Positions 1 to 9,023 of a stretch of 64,000 bases of DNA are shown here, piece by piece. The notes beneath the pieces were generated by a model that was not told the DNA's origin, ran no database searches, and worked only from the letters and a program-made list of their open reading frames with translations. The position numbers were made by a program, and so were the translations under genes. The number at the start of each line of letters is the position of its first letter. Position 1 is the first letter of the stretch. The stretch is from Bacillus sp. EB106-08-02-XG196. Lineage in GTDB: Bacteria > Bacillota > Bacilli > Bacillales > Cytobacillaceae. The stretch covers positions 327,516 to 391,515 of the forward strand of contig NZ_JABWSY010000002.1 of assembly GCF_013396335.1 (NCBI RefSeq), read 5' to 3'.

Positions 1-718
1 TTTCTGATTGTTCCTGTGGTTCAGTGTCCTCAAAATCCGCACAAATCTCAAGGATTTCAAAGCCTGCATCCTTTAACCATTCGGAATACTGTTGAATAGG
101 GTATGTCCTTTGGTTATGAATTTCATCAAAACGATCATATTTTCTAGACTGTTCATCTAAAACAAAAAAACTTAGTTCATGTTCTACACTATTTGGTAAT
201 TCACCGGCAAAGCTATTCCAAATATAGGATAATTGATCATCTGCTAACGTAAAGGTTTGATTGATAAAAAGCTCAGAAATCTTATAAATAGAATGGACAT
301 CAAAGAAGAATATGCCGTTATCTTTAAGATGCCTATAGGCACTGGTAAAAGTATGTATCACGTCTTCTTCAGATTTCAAATAATTTAAGGAATCACAAAA
401 TATCCCAATAATATTAAACTCTTCATGTCCTTCTAAATTGGCCATATCCTGCTCAAAAAAAGGAATATTCAATCCTTCTTCCTGTGCTTTTGCCTGTGCA
501 ACACTAAGCATATCGGCGGATAGATCGACACCAGTAACGGAAAAGCCCTCCTTAGCAAAACGAACGGAGAGCTCTCCTGTACCACATGCCAAATCAAGTA
601 GACTTTTACCATCCACTTGATATTTATTCAATTTTTCTTTTACAAATCTTACCCATTCATCATATGGAGCATCTTGCATGAGCTCGTCATATAAATAGGC
701 AAACTGCTCATAGCTCAT
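1..718 (-). CDS. yqeM: Class I SAM-dependent methyltransferase YqeM, 3' end outside window
   Basis: Partial gene: about 239 codons are visible and the stop lies beyond base 1. A Rossmann SAM-binding motif I (DLACGTGE, residues 42-49) and a following acidic strand (VTGVDLSADML) identify a class I methyltransferase. The family is about 250 residues long, so only a few C-terminal residues are missing. The ATG overlaps the rsfS stop by 4 bases (ATGA), which implies translational coupling. It sits last in the visible yqe operon, as in B. subtilis. Its substrate is not known from sequence. Confidence 0.88.
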   Translation of the reverse strand, partial: MSYEQFAYLYDELMQDAPYDEWVRFVKEKLNKYQVDGKSLLDLACGTGELSVRFAKEGFSVTGVDLSADMLSVAQAKAQEEGLNIPFFEQDMANLEGHEEFNIIGIFCDSLNYLKSEEDVIHTFTSAYRHLKDNGIFFFDVHSIYKISELFINQTFTLADDQLSYIWNSFAGELPNSVEHELSFFVLDEQSRKYDRFDEIHNQRTYPIQQYSEWLKDAGFEILEICADFEDTEPQEQSE

Positions 719-1071
719 GTTGTCAACTCACTGCGAATATCCTCTAATGGCGCATCGCCCCATAAGCGTTCTAACTTGTAGTAACTTCTTTCATCACGAT
801 GGAATACATGTGCAACCACATCACCAAGGTCTATTAGGATCCATGTCGCTTCATCAAAGCCTTCCATTCTTCGCACATTATATCCGCTTTCTTCTGCCTT
901 TTCTTTAATTCCTCTTGCAATCGCCTGTACTTGTTTGTCAGAGTTTCCGTGACAAATAATAAAATAATCGGCAATTAAGGAAATTCCCTGCATATTGAGT
1001 GCTAGAATATCTTCTGCTCTTTTATCATCTGCAGCCTTTACTGCAATTTTTAATAACTCTTGATTAGACAT
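715..1071 (-). CDS. rsfS: Ribosome silencing factor RsfS (YqeL)
   Basis: 118 residues, the usual length of the RsfS/Iojap family. The conserved core (ADYFIICHGNSDKQV, then WILIDLGDVVAHVF near the C-terminus) is intact. The family binds ribosomal protein uL14 and blocks 30S-50S joining when nutrients are scarce. The start ATG overlaps the yqeK stop by one base (TAATG), and a GGAGG lies inside the yqeK 3' end, so translation is coupled. It is followed by yqeM with a 4-base overlap. Confidence 0.95.
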   Translation of the reverse strand: MSNQELLKIAVKAADDKRAEDILALNMQGISLIADYFIICHGNSDKQVQAIARGIKEKAEESGYNVRRMEGFDEATWILIDLGDVVAHVFHRDERSYYKLERLWGDAPLEDIRSELTT

Positions 1072-1640
1072 TAATCAATCCTCCGATTCATTACTAGATC
1101 ATTATATGTTTGAAAGCTATCCGGATAAACACTTTGATTCTTTTTCATTAAGAATAGTATTGTATTTTTAACTGCTTGTATTAATGCAGTGTCCAAATTT
1201 TTCTTTGCTAAAGCTCTGACTTCATCCACCCCAGGAAAATGGCGGCCTGGTTCAATATAATCTGCTAAATAAATTACTTTTTCCAGCAGAGTCATTCCTG
1301 GCCTTCCTGATGTATGGTATCGGATCGCATCCAGTACTTCCTTATCCTTTATCCCGGCTTCTTTTTCAACTAAGTAAGCCCCTGCTGGAGCATGCCACAA
1401 CTCAGCATGGTAGTGGAGTAAGTCTTGAGGGAACTTTTGCGATAAAATAATTTGTTTCATTTCATCTTTAGGCCGAAATTTTGCATAATCATGAAAGATT
1501 GCAGCCAATTCAGCTTTTTTTTCATCAGCACCATATTGCTTCGCTAAAGCAATAGCAGTTTCCATGACTCCTAAGGTGTGTTGATATCTATGGTCAGTTA
1601 ACTGTCCTTTTACAATCTTTAATGCCTCTTCACGTTCCAT
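1071..1640 (-). CDS. yqeK: HD-domain hydrolase YqeK (Ap4A hydrolase family)
   Basis: 189 residues from the ATG at 1640, chosen over an ATG nine codons upstream because AGGGAG sits about 10 bases before it and MEREEALK matches the family N-terminus. HD-superfamily metal ligands are visible: H21, the H50-D51 pair, and a distal D in [12 protein letters not shown]. YqeK proteins are symmetrical diadenosine tetraphosphate hydrolases with a di-iron centre (family knowledge). The start lies inside the end of nadD (11-base overlap), and rsfS follows with a one-base overlap. Confidence 0.92.
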   Translation of the reverse strand: MEREEALKIVKGQLTDHRYQHTLGVMETAIALAKQYGADEKKAELAAIFHDYAKFRPKDEMKQIILSQKFPQDLLHYHAELWHAPAGAYLVEKEAGIKDKEVLDAIRYHTSGRPGMTLLEKVIYLADYIEPGRHFPGVDEVRALAKKNLDTALIQAVKNTILFLMKKNQSVYPDSFQTYNDLVMNRRID

Positions 1641-2199
1641 ATAAATGATTCTCCCTAATAAAATCAATAACCGGGTCGGGTAACAAATAACGAACTGTCA
1701 TGCCTTGTTGTACTCTCTCTCTAATCATACTTGAAGAGACATCGATTGCCGGAACATCCACGTAGGTGATTGGATAATCCGTTTTCAAGCTGTATTCAGG
1801 TCTTTCAACACCAACAAATTGGACAAGTTCAATCAGTTCATCTATTTTATGCCATTTAGGCAGATACTCAATCATATCTGCACCGATGATAAAATAAAAT
1901 TGATGATTTGGATACATTTCATTTAATATCCTCATGGTATCGACAGTAAAAGAAGGACCCGATCTTTCTAACTCAATTTTTTCAATTTTAAATGCTTCAT
2001 TTCCTTTAATTGAAAGCTCCAGCATTTGCAAGCGGTCATGATTTTCAATTGATTCCGATTTCTTCTTATGAGGAGGCTCTTGGTTTGGCATAAACCATAC
2101 TTCATCAAGATTAAGTTTGGAGAGTACCTCATTAGCGATTAACAAGTGGCCGTAATGAGGCGGGTCAAAAGTCCCTCCCAATATCCCAACCTTCGGCAT
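1630..2199 (-). CDS. nadD: Nicotinate-nucleotide adenylyltransferase NadD
   Basis: 189 residues, full length. It has the nucleotidyltransferase signature [11 protein letters not shown] at residues 8-18 and the C-terminal SSSMIRER motif. It converts nicotinate mononucleotide and ATP to deamido-NAD in the cytoplasm, a step in NAD synthesis. AAGGAGG stands just before the ATG. It lies between yhbY and yqeK in the conserved yqe operon. Confidence 0.96.
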   Translation of the reverse strand: MPKVGILGGTFDPPHYGHLLIANEVLSKLNLDEVWFMPNQEPPHKKKSESIENHDRLQMLELSIKGNEAFKIEKIELERSGPSFTVDTMRILNEMYPNHQFYFIIGADMIEYLPKWHKIDELIELVQFVGVERPEYSLKTDYPITYVDVPAIDVSSSMIRERVQQGMTVRYLLPDPVIDFIRENHLYGT

Positions 2200-2216
2200 G
2201 ATGAAACCTCCTTTAC

Positions 2217-2507
2217 TTATGGAAGTGTTATTTGTTTCTTTTCCACTGATTCCTTATATAAAACAATTGTATTACCAATTATTTGGACAATGTTTGCACC
2301 TGTTCCCTCAGCAAGCTGCTCTGCAACAACGTTTTTATCTTCTTCACAATTTTGCAAAACACTTATTTTAAAAAGTTCTCTTGCCTCTAGCGCTTCCGAC
2401 ACTTGCTTAACCATATTTTCATTTACCCCGCCTTTTCCTACTTGGAAAATGGGATCTAAATGATGGGCTTTTGATCGTAGATATCTTTTTTGTTTTCCTG
2501 TTAACAT
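2217..2507 (-). CDS. yhbY: Ribosome assembly RNA-binding protein YhbY/YqeI (CRM domain)
   Basis: 96 residues from the ATG at 2507. A longer open frame exists upstream, but this ATG follows GGAGG at good spacing and begins with the family start [12 protein letters not shown]. The single CRM domain carries the GxxG loop ([15 protein letters not shown]), which contacts RNA. The family associates with pre-50S particles. It overlaps the end of aroE by 7 bases, implying coupled translation, and precedes nadD. Confidence 0.92.
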   Translation of the reverse strand: MLTGKQKRYLRSKAHHLDPIFQVGKGGVNENMVKQVSEALEARELFKISVLQNCEEDKNVVAEQLAEGTGANIVQIIGNTIVLYKESVEKKQITLP

Positions 2508-3340
2508 TTCACGCCTCCAAGCTGTTGTAGTACATTTTCTCGCATTCTTTTTACATCTGGGAATATTCCTGTCCATTTCTCAAAAGCAAGCGCACCTTGA
2601 TAAACAAACATTTCAACGCCATTTTGAACAGTTGCACCATTTTTTCTTGCTTCCATTAAAAATTGGGTCTCTAACGGGTTGTAAATAATATCACAAACCA
2701 ACGATTGGGACTTTAAACGCTTCAGGCTAATTGGCATTTCCGAAATTTCCGGGTACATCCCTATCATCGTAGTCTGAATCACCACATCATATTCATTTAA
2801 ATGAAGATCTGCCTCCTCTAAAGATAAGGCTTTAGAGTTTGATATATATGGACATGACTCAATGAGCTCTTGGCCTTTAAGGACAGTTCGATTCGCAATA
2901 TCTATTGCCAATGGCTTCATTTTCGCCATAGTAAAATAAATTGCTCTTGCTGCCCCTCCAGCACCAATGACTAATACTTTCTTGTCAGAAAAGGATGAGA
3001 TATAAGGCTCCAATCCTTTAATAAACCCATATCCATCCGTATTATAGCCGACAAATTTTCCGTTTTCATTTACAACCGTATTGACGGCACCAATACTTAA
3101 AGCTAATTCATCGATTTCATCTAAAAAAGGAATGATCGTGCTTTTATGAGGTATCGTTATATTAAAACCCGAAATACCGATCGCCTTTAATCCCTTTACA
3201 GCAGTTTCTAATTCATCTCTTCTTACATGAAAAGGATGATAATGAGCATCGATTTCATATAAGGATAAGATATCATTGAGCATGACTGGTGACATTGAGT
3301 GGCCAATTGGATCTCCCAACACCGCAAAAAGTTTCTTCAC
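2501..3340 (-). CDS. aroE: Shikimate dehydrogenase AroE
   Basis: 279 residues with a GTG start preceded by GGGGGAG. The substrate pocket motifs (GDPIGHSMSP near residue 10; FNITIPHK around residue 60 with the catalytic lysine) and the NADP-binding loop GAGGAAR are present. It reduces 3-dehydroshikimate to shikimate in aromatic amino acid synthesis. It is embedded between the GTPase gene yqeH and yhbY, as in other Bacillaceae. Confidence 0.96.
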   Translation of the reverse strand: MKKLFAVLGDPIGHSMSPVMLNDILSLYEIDAHYHPFHVRRDELETAVKGLKAIGISGFNITIPHKSTIIPFLDEIDELALSIGAVNTVVNENGKFVGYNTDGYGFIKGLEPYISSFSDKKVLVIGAGGAARAIYFTMAKMKPLAIDIANRTVLKGQELIESCPYISNSKALSLEEADLHLNEYDVVIQTTMIGMYPEISEMPISLKRLKSQSLVCDIIYNPLETQFLMEARKNGATVQNGVEMFVYQGALAFEKWTGIFPDVKRMRENVLQQLGGVKC

Positions 3341-3368
3341 CCTGTTTCTCCCCCATTTCCCTGTCTTT

Positions 3369-4478
3369 TTAGATTAAAGATTTACGGGTTAAGGTTTGTA
3401 CACCCTTAGGCACGTATGCCGCTACCTTTACTCCCGGTTCGTTTATGGTTATCCAGCCAAGTCCAGAAAAGACTACATCTGTTTTGGCATCCTTAATCGT
3501 AAATTCTTGTTTTACTAACTCAGGAAATGTTCCTAATTCATCTTTTCGAGGTGGAGCCAGCATTTCCCCAAGATGATTTTCATACAACTCATCTGCATTA
3601 TCTGTTTTTGTCCGATGGATATTTATTTCATTTGAGACATGGCAAACAAAGGAACTCCTGCCCCCGCTTATATAGTCAAATCTTGCTAATCCACCAAAAA
3701 ATAAGGTTTGACCCTCATTTAATTGAAACACCTTTGGCTTAATTTCCTTTTTCGGTGTAATCACTTTTAGGTCCTTCTTATCTACAAAGTGTGCCATTTG
3801 GTGATGATTAATAATTCCTGGTGAATCAATTAGTGCTTTACCATCCTCAAGTGGAATTTTGATGATATCTAGAGTAGTTCCTGGAAAATGTGATGTGGTA
3901 ATAATATCCCCATCCCCAGTAACTTCTTTAATAATTCTATTTATAAATGTAGATTTCCCTACATTTGTACATCCTACGACATAGACATCTTTTCCATTTC
4001 GCATCTCATCGATGGCAGCGGCTGTTTCTCTAATGTACTTTCCTTTTTCTGCACTGACTAAAAATACTTCTTCAGGTCTTAACCCAAGCTCTTTTGACTC
4101 ATGTTTCATCCAATTAATCAATTTGTTATGTTTAACTGATTTCGGCAATAAATCTACCTTATTACCCACAAGTAGAACCTTATTGTTTCCTACGAAACGG
4201 TGTAATCCTGGAAGCCAGCTTCCATTAAAATCAAAAATATCAACAATCATAACAATCAGGGCATCAGTCTGGCCAATGCCATTCAATATTTTCAAGAAGT
4301 CATCATCGGTTAAACTGACATCCTGGACTTCGTTGTAATGCTTTAGTCGAAAACAACGCTGACAAATGATACTTTCCTTTTCGAGTGCAGATGATGGTGC
4401 ATAACCTAATTCCTCTGGGTTTTCAGTCTGAACCTTGACCCCGCACCCCATACATAAATATTGCTCTTGTTCACTCAC
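3369..4478 (-). CDS. yqeH: Ribosome biogenesis GTPase YqeH (circularly permuted)
   Basis: 369 residues with a GTG start after GGGAGG that lies in the end of yqeG. It has an N-terminal zinc finger (C9-x2-C12, C39-x2-C42), then a circularly permuted G domain: G4 (NKVD) and G5 come before G1 (GCTNVGKST, about 168-176) and G3 (DSPG, about 218). The C-terminal part is an RNA-binding region. The family is needed for 30S assembly. It is second in the yqeG operon. Confidence 0.95.
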   Translation of the reverse strand: MSEQEQYLCMGCGVKVQTENPEELGYAPSSALEKESIICQRCFRLKHYNEVQDVSLTDDDFLKILNGIGQTDALIVMIVDIFDFNGSWLPGLHRFVGNNKVLLVGNKVDLLPKSVKHNKLINWMKHESKELGLRPEEVFLVSAEKGKYIRETAAAIDEMRNGKDVYVVGCTNVGKSTFINRIIKEVTGDGDIITTSHFPGTTLDIIKIPLEDGKALIDSPGIINHHQMAHFVDKKDLKVITPKKEIKPKVFQLNEGQTLFFGGLARFDYISGGRSSFVCHVSNEINIHRTKTDNADELYENHLGEMLAPPRKDELGTFPELVKQEFTIKDAKTDVVFSGLGWITINEPGVKVAAYVPKGVQTLTRKSLI

Positions 4479-4481
4479 ACT

Positions 4482-4997
4482 TTAGTCCTCCCATTGAATC
4501 ATCCCTTTTTTCCTGAACCAATTCAAAATTCTTCGTTCAGCAAAGCGGTTAAATTTAGTAACAAACCCGTCTGTTTGGGCGACAGGTACCACAAGAATTG
4601 TATGAAACCCGCTTCGATTTCCACCTAAAACATCCGTTAATAATTGGTCCCCAATGACAACCGCTTCTTCCTTTTTGATTCCCATTTGGGATAGTGCCTT
4701 ATTAAATGCACGCACCAATGGTTTGCGCGCTTGAAATATAAACGGTATTTGTAATGGGTCAGAGAATTCCTTTACCCGTATTTCATTATTATTAGAAACA
4801 ATTGTAACGAGTATATTGTGCTTTTTCATTTGTTCGAACCATTTTATTAGTTCAGGCGTGGCATTTGGTCGATCCCATTCCACAAGCGTATTATCCAAAT
4901 CAGTAATGATTCCCTTAATCCCTCTTTTTTTCAAGTCCTCGGGATGAATATCTAATATGCTTTTTACATGCTCATCAGGCAAAAATTTCTTTAACAC
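4482..4997 (-). CDS. yqeG: HAD phosphatase YqeG, first gene of the yqe operon
   Basis: 171 residues. It has HAD motif I (TDLDNTLVEWD, nucleophile D33), motif II (VSNN), and a C-terminal GDQLLTDVLGG motif carrying the metal ligands. It belongs to the YqeG/PGP-like IIIA HAD subfamily; the physiological substrate is unsettled. The start is GTG, with GAGGTG 8 bases upstream. The upstream 400 bases are AT-rich and divergent to sda, so the yqe operon promoter must lie there. Confidence 0.92.
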   Translation of the reverse strand: MLKKFLPDEHVKSILDIHPEDLKKRGIKGIITDLDNTLVEWDRPNATPELIKWFEQMKKHNILVTIVSNNNEIRVKEFSDPLQIPFIFQARKPLVRAFNKALSQMGIKKEEAVVIGDQLLTDVLGGNRSGFHTILVVPVAQTDGFVTKFNRFAERRILNWFRKKGMIQWED

Positions 4998-5163
4998 TCA
5001 GCTTACACCTCATTAATTCATCTGTTTATCTGTACCATCATAACCAATTTTAACCTTAGTATCAAAATATAACTATTATAGCTGTATGGATTTATTATTT
5101 GTCAAACCCTAACATTTTTGCTGTAAAAACGAAATAAAAAATATTTTTCGACAAAATCTCAGT

Positions 5164-5273
5164 TTTTACACATCTGTGGATAAAGTTATTAACATTATAC
5201 CCATTGTTTCAGTCACATTTTTATACTTTATAAACAAATTAGTCACAAGTTATCCACTGTTAATTGTGAATAA
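5164..5273. promoter_or_regulatory. DnaA-box cluster upstream of sda
   Basis: One perfect 9-mer DnaA box (TGTGGATAA, 5175-5183) lies with two 8/9 matches (TTATCCACT 5250-5258; TGTGAATAA 5265-5273) and two 7/9 matches (5164-5172; 5228-5236). All lie within 110 bases of AT-rich DNA between the divergent yqeG and sda genes, 124-233 bases before the sda start. In B. subtilis DnaA controls sda through such boxes. The rest of the 4998-5396 gap is AT-rich and I see no gene in it. Confidence 0.8.
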
Positions 5274-5396
5274 TTGGAAAGGTTGTCCAATTCAACTTAA
5301 TTTGGTAGATTTAGGTTACACCAATTGAACCTACCATTTTATGCTTCTTTACTATCATTTAGTACCATTTATTTATTATATGGAGGTGCTTCTCAC

Positions 5397-5537
5397 TTGC
5401 GTAAACTGTCAGATGAGTTATTAATTGAATCTTATTATAAAGCAAGAGAATTAAATCTAAGTCCCGAGTTTATTCATCTTATCGAAACAGAAATTCATCG
5501 TCGGTCCTTATTCAACAAAATGAAAATTTCATCTTAA
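5397..5537 (+). CDS. sda: Sporulation checkpoint inhibitor Sda
   Basis: 46 residues, starting [15 protein letters not shown] after the initiator and matching the length and sequence of the B. subtilis antikinase. Sda is a helical hairpin that binds the sporulation kinase KinA and blocks autophosphorylation when replication is stalled or has just begun. The start is TTG with TGGAGGTG 10 bases upstream; a longer open frame begins at 5325 but has no ribosome site and does not match the family. DnaA boxes lie upstream and a terminator follows. Confidence 0.93.
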   Translation: MRKLSDELLIESYYKARELNLSPEFIHLIETEIHRRSLFNKMKISS

Positions 5538-5549
5538 TATTTTACTTAT

Positions 5550-5572
5550 GACCCTGGAGGGTCTTTTCTTTT
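5550..5572 (+). terminator. Intrinsic terminator of sda
   Basis: A GACCC-TGGA-GGGTC stem-loop is followed by TTTTCTTTT, 12 bases after the sda stop. Confidence 0.8.
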
Positions 5573-5590
5573 GAAAAAAAATCAACGGCA

Positions 5591-6391
5591 CTATTTAGCG
5601 CCGCCATTTTGGGTTGCCATGACTCCAAGTTTCTCGCCAATCCTAATGTCCTTAGGTGTATGAATAGAAGGATCTAGTTGAAAAGTTTCTTTTTGGAATA
5701 ACATTACAACAGTAGACCCGAAACTAAAATAGGCCATTTCCTCGCCTTTTTGAAGTGTCATTCCTTTATGCGTCTTTTCAATGGAATTGACAAACATGGC
5801 TCCCACTTTCACGATAGCAATATGGCCACTTGCTGTTTTCACTTCTGTAATCATACGATAGTTTTTTGCTAAAGTTCTAACACCATATTTTAAGCCCATT
5901 TTATTAACAGGATATGATTTTGAGCCAAGTGTCCACTGTTTAACAATGGTACCCTCTATAGGGCTATGGATCCGATGGTAATGACTTGGACTTAAATATA
6001 GAATCATATAAGTACCCTGTAAATATTTATTTACTGTTTCCTGACTGCCTAACATTTCTTGTATGGAATAAGTCTTACCCTTGACAACCATTTCACTTGT
6101 TTGATTGATAGAACCGACATCCTCAATAACTGCGTCTACAGGGCTGACCACCGAGTTTTCATTTGTATCAATTTTTCTAGCTTCTTTTCGTAGTGTCCTA
6201 ATAAATAAATCATGAAGTGTCGGATACTCATGCAGCGACCTTTCCATTTCTTCCTGATTTAATTTATAAATCTTCGCAAACGATGGGACAACAAATCTGC
6301 TGATCCTAGAACGGGCAAAACCCTGTAATATGACCGATGTCCACTTCCCATTGGTAAGTTCTATCATTAGTCGATATACGTGCTTAAACAT
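5591..6391 (-). CDS. psd: Phosphatidylserine decarboxylase proenzyme Psd
   Basis: 266 residues from the ATG at 6391, chosen because MFKHVYRLMIEL fits the family start; the in-frame extension upstream lacks a ribosome site, while GGGGGTC precedes this ATG. The autocleavage motif is FGST near residue 225, where the serine becomes the pyruvoyl group. The supporting D (SPVDAVIEDVG) and H (HYHRIHSP) are seen. It makes phosphatidylethanolamine at the membrane. It is transcribed away from pssA, which supplies its substrate. Confidence 0.93.
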   Translation of the reverse strand: MFKHVYRLMIELTNGKWTSVILQGFARSRISRFVVPSFAKIYKLNQEEMERSLHEYPTLHDLFIRTLRKEARKIDTNENSVVSPVDAVIEDVGSINQTSEMVVKGKTYSIQEMLGSQETVNKYLQGTYMILYLSPSHYHRIHSPIEGTIVKQWTLGSKSYPVNKMGLKYGVRTLAKNYRMITEVKTASGHIAIVKVGAMFVNSIEKTHKGMTLQKGEEMAYFSFGSTVVMLFQKETFQLDPSIHTPKDIRIGEKLGVMATQNGGAK

Positions 6392-6525
6392 TACATGACC
6401 CCCAAAAAGTGTAAAAGTACTCTTTACGAAACTTCTTAAAAAGCTTAATATTAAATATAATAGATAAACAAACAAAAAAAATTAAAGTTCTCTTCCGGCT
6501 TGTTGAAAAGGAGTGGTGGAGCAAA

Positions 6526-7065
6526 ATGTTTTTATTAGACGTTTTTGATTCTACAATTAAGAAGCTTAAGTCCCAAACTGCAAATGTTATTACGTTAACC
6601 AATTTATCTTTTGGTGGATTTGCAATTATTTTCGCCATGGAAGGAAATTTACGATTAAGTTTATTACTAATTTTTATCGCTGCATTAGCCGACCGTTTTG
6701 ATGGCATGGCCGCTAGAAAATTTAATATTGAATCAGAGCTGGGCAAACAATTAGATTCCATGAGTGATATTATATCATTTGGAGTGGCGCCTGCACTATT
6801 ACTATATCAAGGAATCTTAAATGAATTTGGGGGACCTGGATCCTTCTTCGCCGTATTCTATATCGGCTGTGGTGCCTTTAGATTGGCTCGCTTTAATATC
6901 ACGGAAAGTAATGGCTATTTTACTGGTCTTCCGATTACAGCAGCTGGGTGCTTGGCAACATTAAGCTTTTTAGCTATCCCGTACCTGCCCGCTCAGACGT
7001 TTTTATTCATCATCATCATTTTATCATTCCTAATGGTAAGCCCATTTAAACTTAGAAAGATGTAA
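6526..7065 (+). CDS. pssA: CDP-diacylglycerol-serine O-phosphatidyltransferase PssA
   Basis: 179 residues with about five membrane helices. The CDP-alcohol phosphatidyltransferase motif is complete: D56-x2-D59-G60-x2-A-R64-x8-G73-x3-D77-x3-D81. It makes phosphatidylserine from CDP-diacylglycerol and serine. GGAGTGGTGGAG precedes the ATG. Only 134 bases separate it from the divergent psd, so the two share a promoter region; in B. subtilis the pair lies in one operon. A strong terminator follows. Confidence 0.95.
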   Translation: MFLLDVFDSTIKKLKSQTANVITLTNLSFGGFAIIFAMEGNLRLSLLLIFIAALADRFDGMAARKFNIESELGKQLDSMSDIISFGVAPALLLYQGILNEFGGPGSFFAVFYIGCGAFRLARFNITESNGYFTGLPITAAGCLATLSFLAIPYLPAQTFLFIIIILSFLMVSPFKLRKM

Positions 7066-7073
7066 CAAAGAAA

Positions 7074-7097
7074 AGCCCAGCAGGTATCTGCTGGGCT
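7074..7097. terminator. Bidirectional terminator between pssA and pepF
   Basis: A perfect 10-bp stem, AGCCCAGCAG/CTGCTGGGCT, has a GTAT loop and T-rich tracts on both sides, serving both convergent genes. Confidence 0.88.
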
Positions 7098-7104
7098 CTA
7101 TTTT

Positions 7105-8904
7105 TTATTTATTTTCCGTTAAATCAAGGAACTCTTCAATATCATCAATACAGATTTTGACTGCCTTTTCCCAGAAATCTTTTTGATCTAAATCAACTTG
7201 TAAATGTTTAGCTGCTAAATCTTCAACAGTCATGGAAGCGGTATCTCTTAATAAGGCAATATACTTTTCTTCATAGCCTTTACCTTCCTCAAGTGCCTGC
7301 GCATATATGCCAAGTGAGAATAAATAGCCAAATGTATAGGGGAAGTTATAAAACGGTACTCCAGTGATAAAGAAATGAAGCTTGGATGCCCAAAATAATG
7401 GATGATATTCGTCTAAAGCCTCACAATAAGCTTCCTTTTGTGCTCCTTCCATCAGTTCATTTAAAGTTTCAACTGATACTGGTCCCCGTTTTCTCTCCTC
7501 ATAAAAACGAGTTTCGAATAGAAAGCGAGCGTGGATGTTCATCAGCAGAGCAACCGTTCTCTGGATTTTATCATCTAGCAGGGAGAGCTTTTCTTCTTCA
7601 TCCTTAGCATTTTTCACAGCTGCATCTGCCACAATCATTTCCGCAAAAGTGGAAGCGGTTTCTGCAACATTCATGGCGAATCCGCGATTAAGATAATGGA
7701 CTCCTTTCATTGCATAGGAGTGAAAGCCATGCCCTAGTTCATGTGCGAGAGTGGAAACATTGGAAGGTGTGCCAGAATACGTCATAAAAATTCGAGATTC
7801 TTCACTTTCCGGGAATCCTGTACAGAAACCACCAGGTGCTTTTCCAGGACGGTCTTCGGCTTCAATCCATTGATTCTCAAATGCCATCTTAGCATAAGCT
7901 GACATTTTTTCACCAAATTGGCCAAAGTTCTGCTCAATAAATTCTGCACCCTCTTGGTAAGAAACCTTTGACTCTGTTTTTCCATAGGGAGCATCTAAAT
8001 CAAACCAACTTAATTTTTCAATACCTAAGAGTTTCGCTTTACGATTCATATATTCAACAAGGGGCTGTTTATTTTCAGAAATGACTGCCCACATGGTTTC
8101 TAATGTTTCTTTTTTCATTCGATTAATACTTAATGGTTCTTTTAATACATCATCCCAACCACGTTTTTTATAAACATTTAAACGGAACCCAGATAGATGA
8201 TTTAATGTTTTCGCTAAGTAATCACTTTGTTCATTCCAAGAATTTTCCCAGCTTTTAAAGACTGCTTTACGGACTTCTCTTTCGGAGCTAGCAAATCTAT
8301 TTGATGCCTGCCCAACAGATAGCTGTTTTACCTCACCATTTTCCTCAACAGGAACCTTTATTTTACTAACAATGAGATCATACAATTGTCCCCAGCTATG
8401 GTAACCATCCACACCTAGTGAACTAATTAGCGATTCTTCTTCAATGGAAAGCTTTTCTTTTGCTCGTTCGCGGCGTTCAGAAAGTGAAAACGTCAATTCT
8501 TGCAGGTAATCATCTTCCAACACTAGTGCCCAAACTTCATCATTGATGGATGATAATAAGTTGTCAAATGCACCAAGTGCGGATTGAAAAGCAGCGCTAA
8601 ACTCTGTTACGGTTGCCTCAAGTGTGTAAGCCTTTTTATCATCAGTATTTTGTGCTTGAAGGCATCCCACAAATGCCGCTGCCTGACGAAGCTTTTTGCC
8701 AGCGCTTTCAAAGTCTGATAATAGCTCTTTTAAAAAAATCTTATCCTCAGCTGTATTGAGCGGGGACCAGGTTTTTACTTTTGTTTCAAATAGCACAATT
8801 AATTCCTTTGTTACCTTTAAGTGGTCCGCTAGTTCAGTAGAATCGCTCCCACCTTTAAAAAGTACTTCAAGATTCCAAACATCTGAATATGTAGTGGCTG
8901 TCAT
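7105..8904 (-). CDS. pepF: M3-family oligoendopeptidase (PepF-like)
   Basis: 599 residues, typical for the PepF/M3B family. The zinc motif HELGH (about residue 388) and the downstream glutamate ligand (NVAETAS, about 416) are intact, with the conserved FYNFPYTFGYLFS region near the C-terminus. It degrades oligopeptides, probably in the cytoplasm, since no signal peptide is seen. It is a single gene, convergent with pssA. Family assignment is firm; which paralogue of B. subtilis it matches is not. Confidence 0.9.
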   Translation of the reverse strand: MTATTYSDVWNLEVLFKGGSDSTELADHLKVTKELIVLFETKVKTWSPLNTAEDKIFLKELLSDFESAGKKLRQAAAFVGCLQAQNTDDKKAYTLEATVTEFSAAFQSALGAFDNLLSSINDEVWALVLEDDYLQELTFSLSERRERAKEKLSIEEESLISSLGVDGYHSWGQLYDLIVSKIKVPVEENGEVKQLSVGQASNRFASSEREVRKAVFKSWENSWNEQSDYLAKTLNHLSGFRLNVYKKRGWDDVLKEPLSINRMKKETLETMWAVISENKQPLVEYMNRKAKLLGIEKLSWFDLDAPYGKTESKVSYQEGAEFIEQNFGQFGEKMSAYAKMAFENQWIEAEDRPGKAPGGFCTGFPESEESRIFMTYSGTPSNVSTLAHELGHGFHSYAMKGVHYLNRGFAMNVAETASTFAEMIVADAAVKNAKDEEEKLSLLDDKIQRTVALLMNIHARFLFETRFYEERKRGPVSVETLNELMEGAQKEAYCEALDEYHPLFWASKLHFFITGVPFYNFPYTFGYLFSLGIYAQALEEGKGYEEKYIALLRDTASMTVEDLAAKHLQVDLDQKDFWEKAVKICIDDIEEFLDLTENK

Positions 8905-8981
8905 CCAATTACCCCCTTGTCTATGTACCTTACCATTATAAATATATTATCTGAAAAACTCTATTATTTGCCTTTTAGCAT

Positions 8982-9013
8982 AAAAAATTGCTTGTGCAAG
9001 GAGTGCACAAGCA
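8982..9013 (-). terminator. Terminator of the small membrane-protein gene at 9024
   Basis: A perfect 9-bp stem, TGCTTGTGC/GCACAAGCA, with a 7-base loop is followed on the minus strand by a T6 run. Confidence 0.8.
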
Positions 9014-9023
9014 TTTATCCCTC

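Noticed and set aside
5325..5396. Upstream in-frame extension of sda
   Set aside because: Sda is a 46-residue family and a good ribosome site precedes the TTG at 5397.
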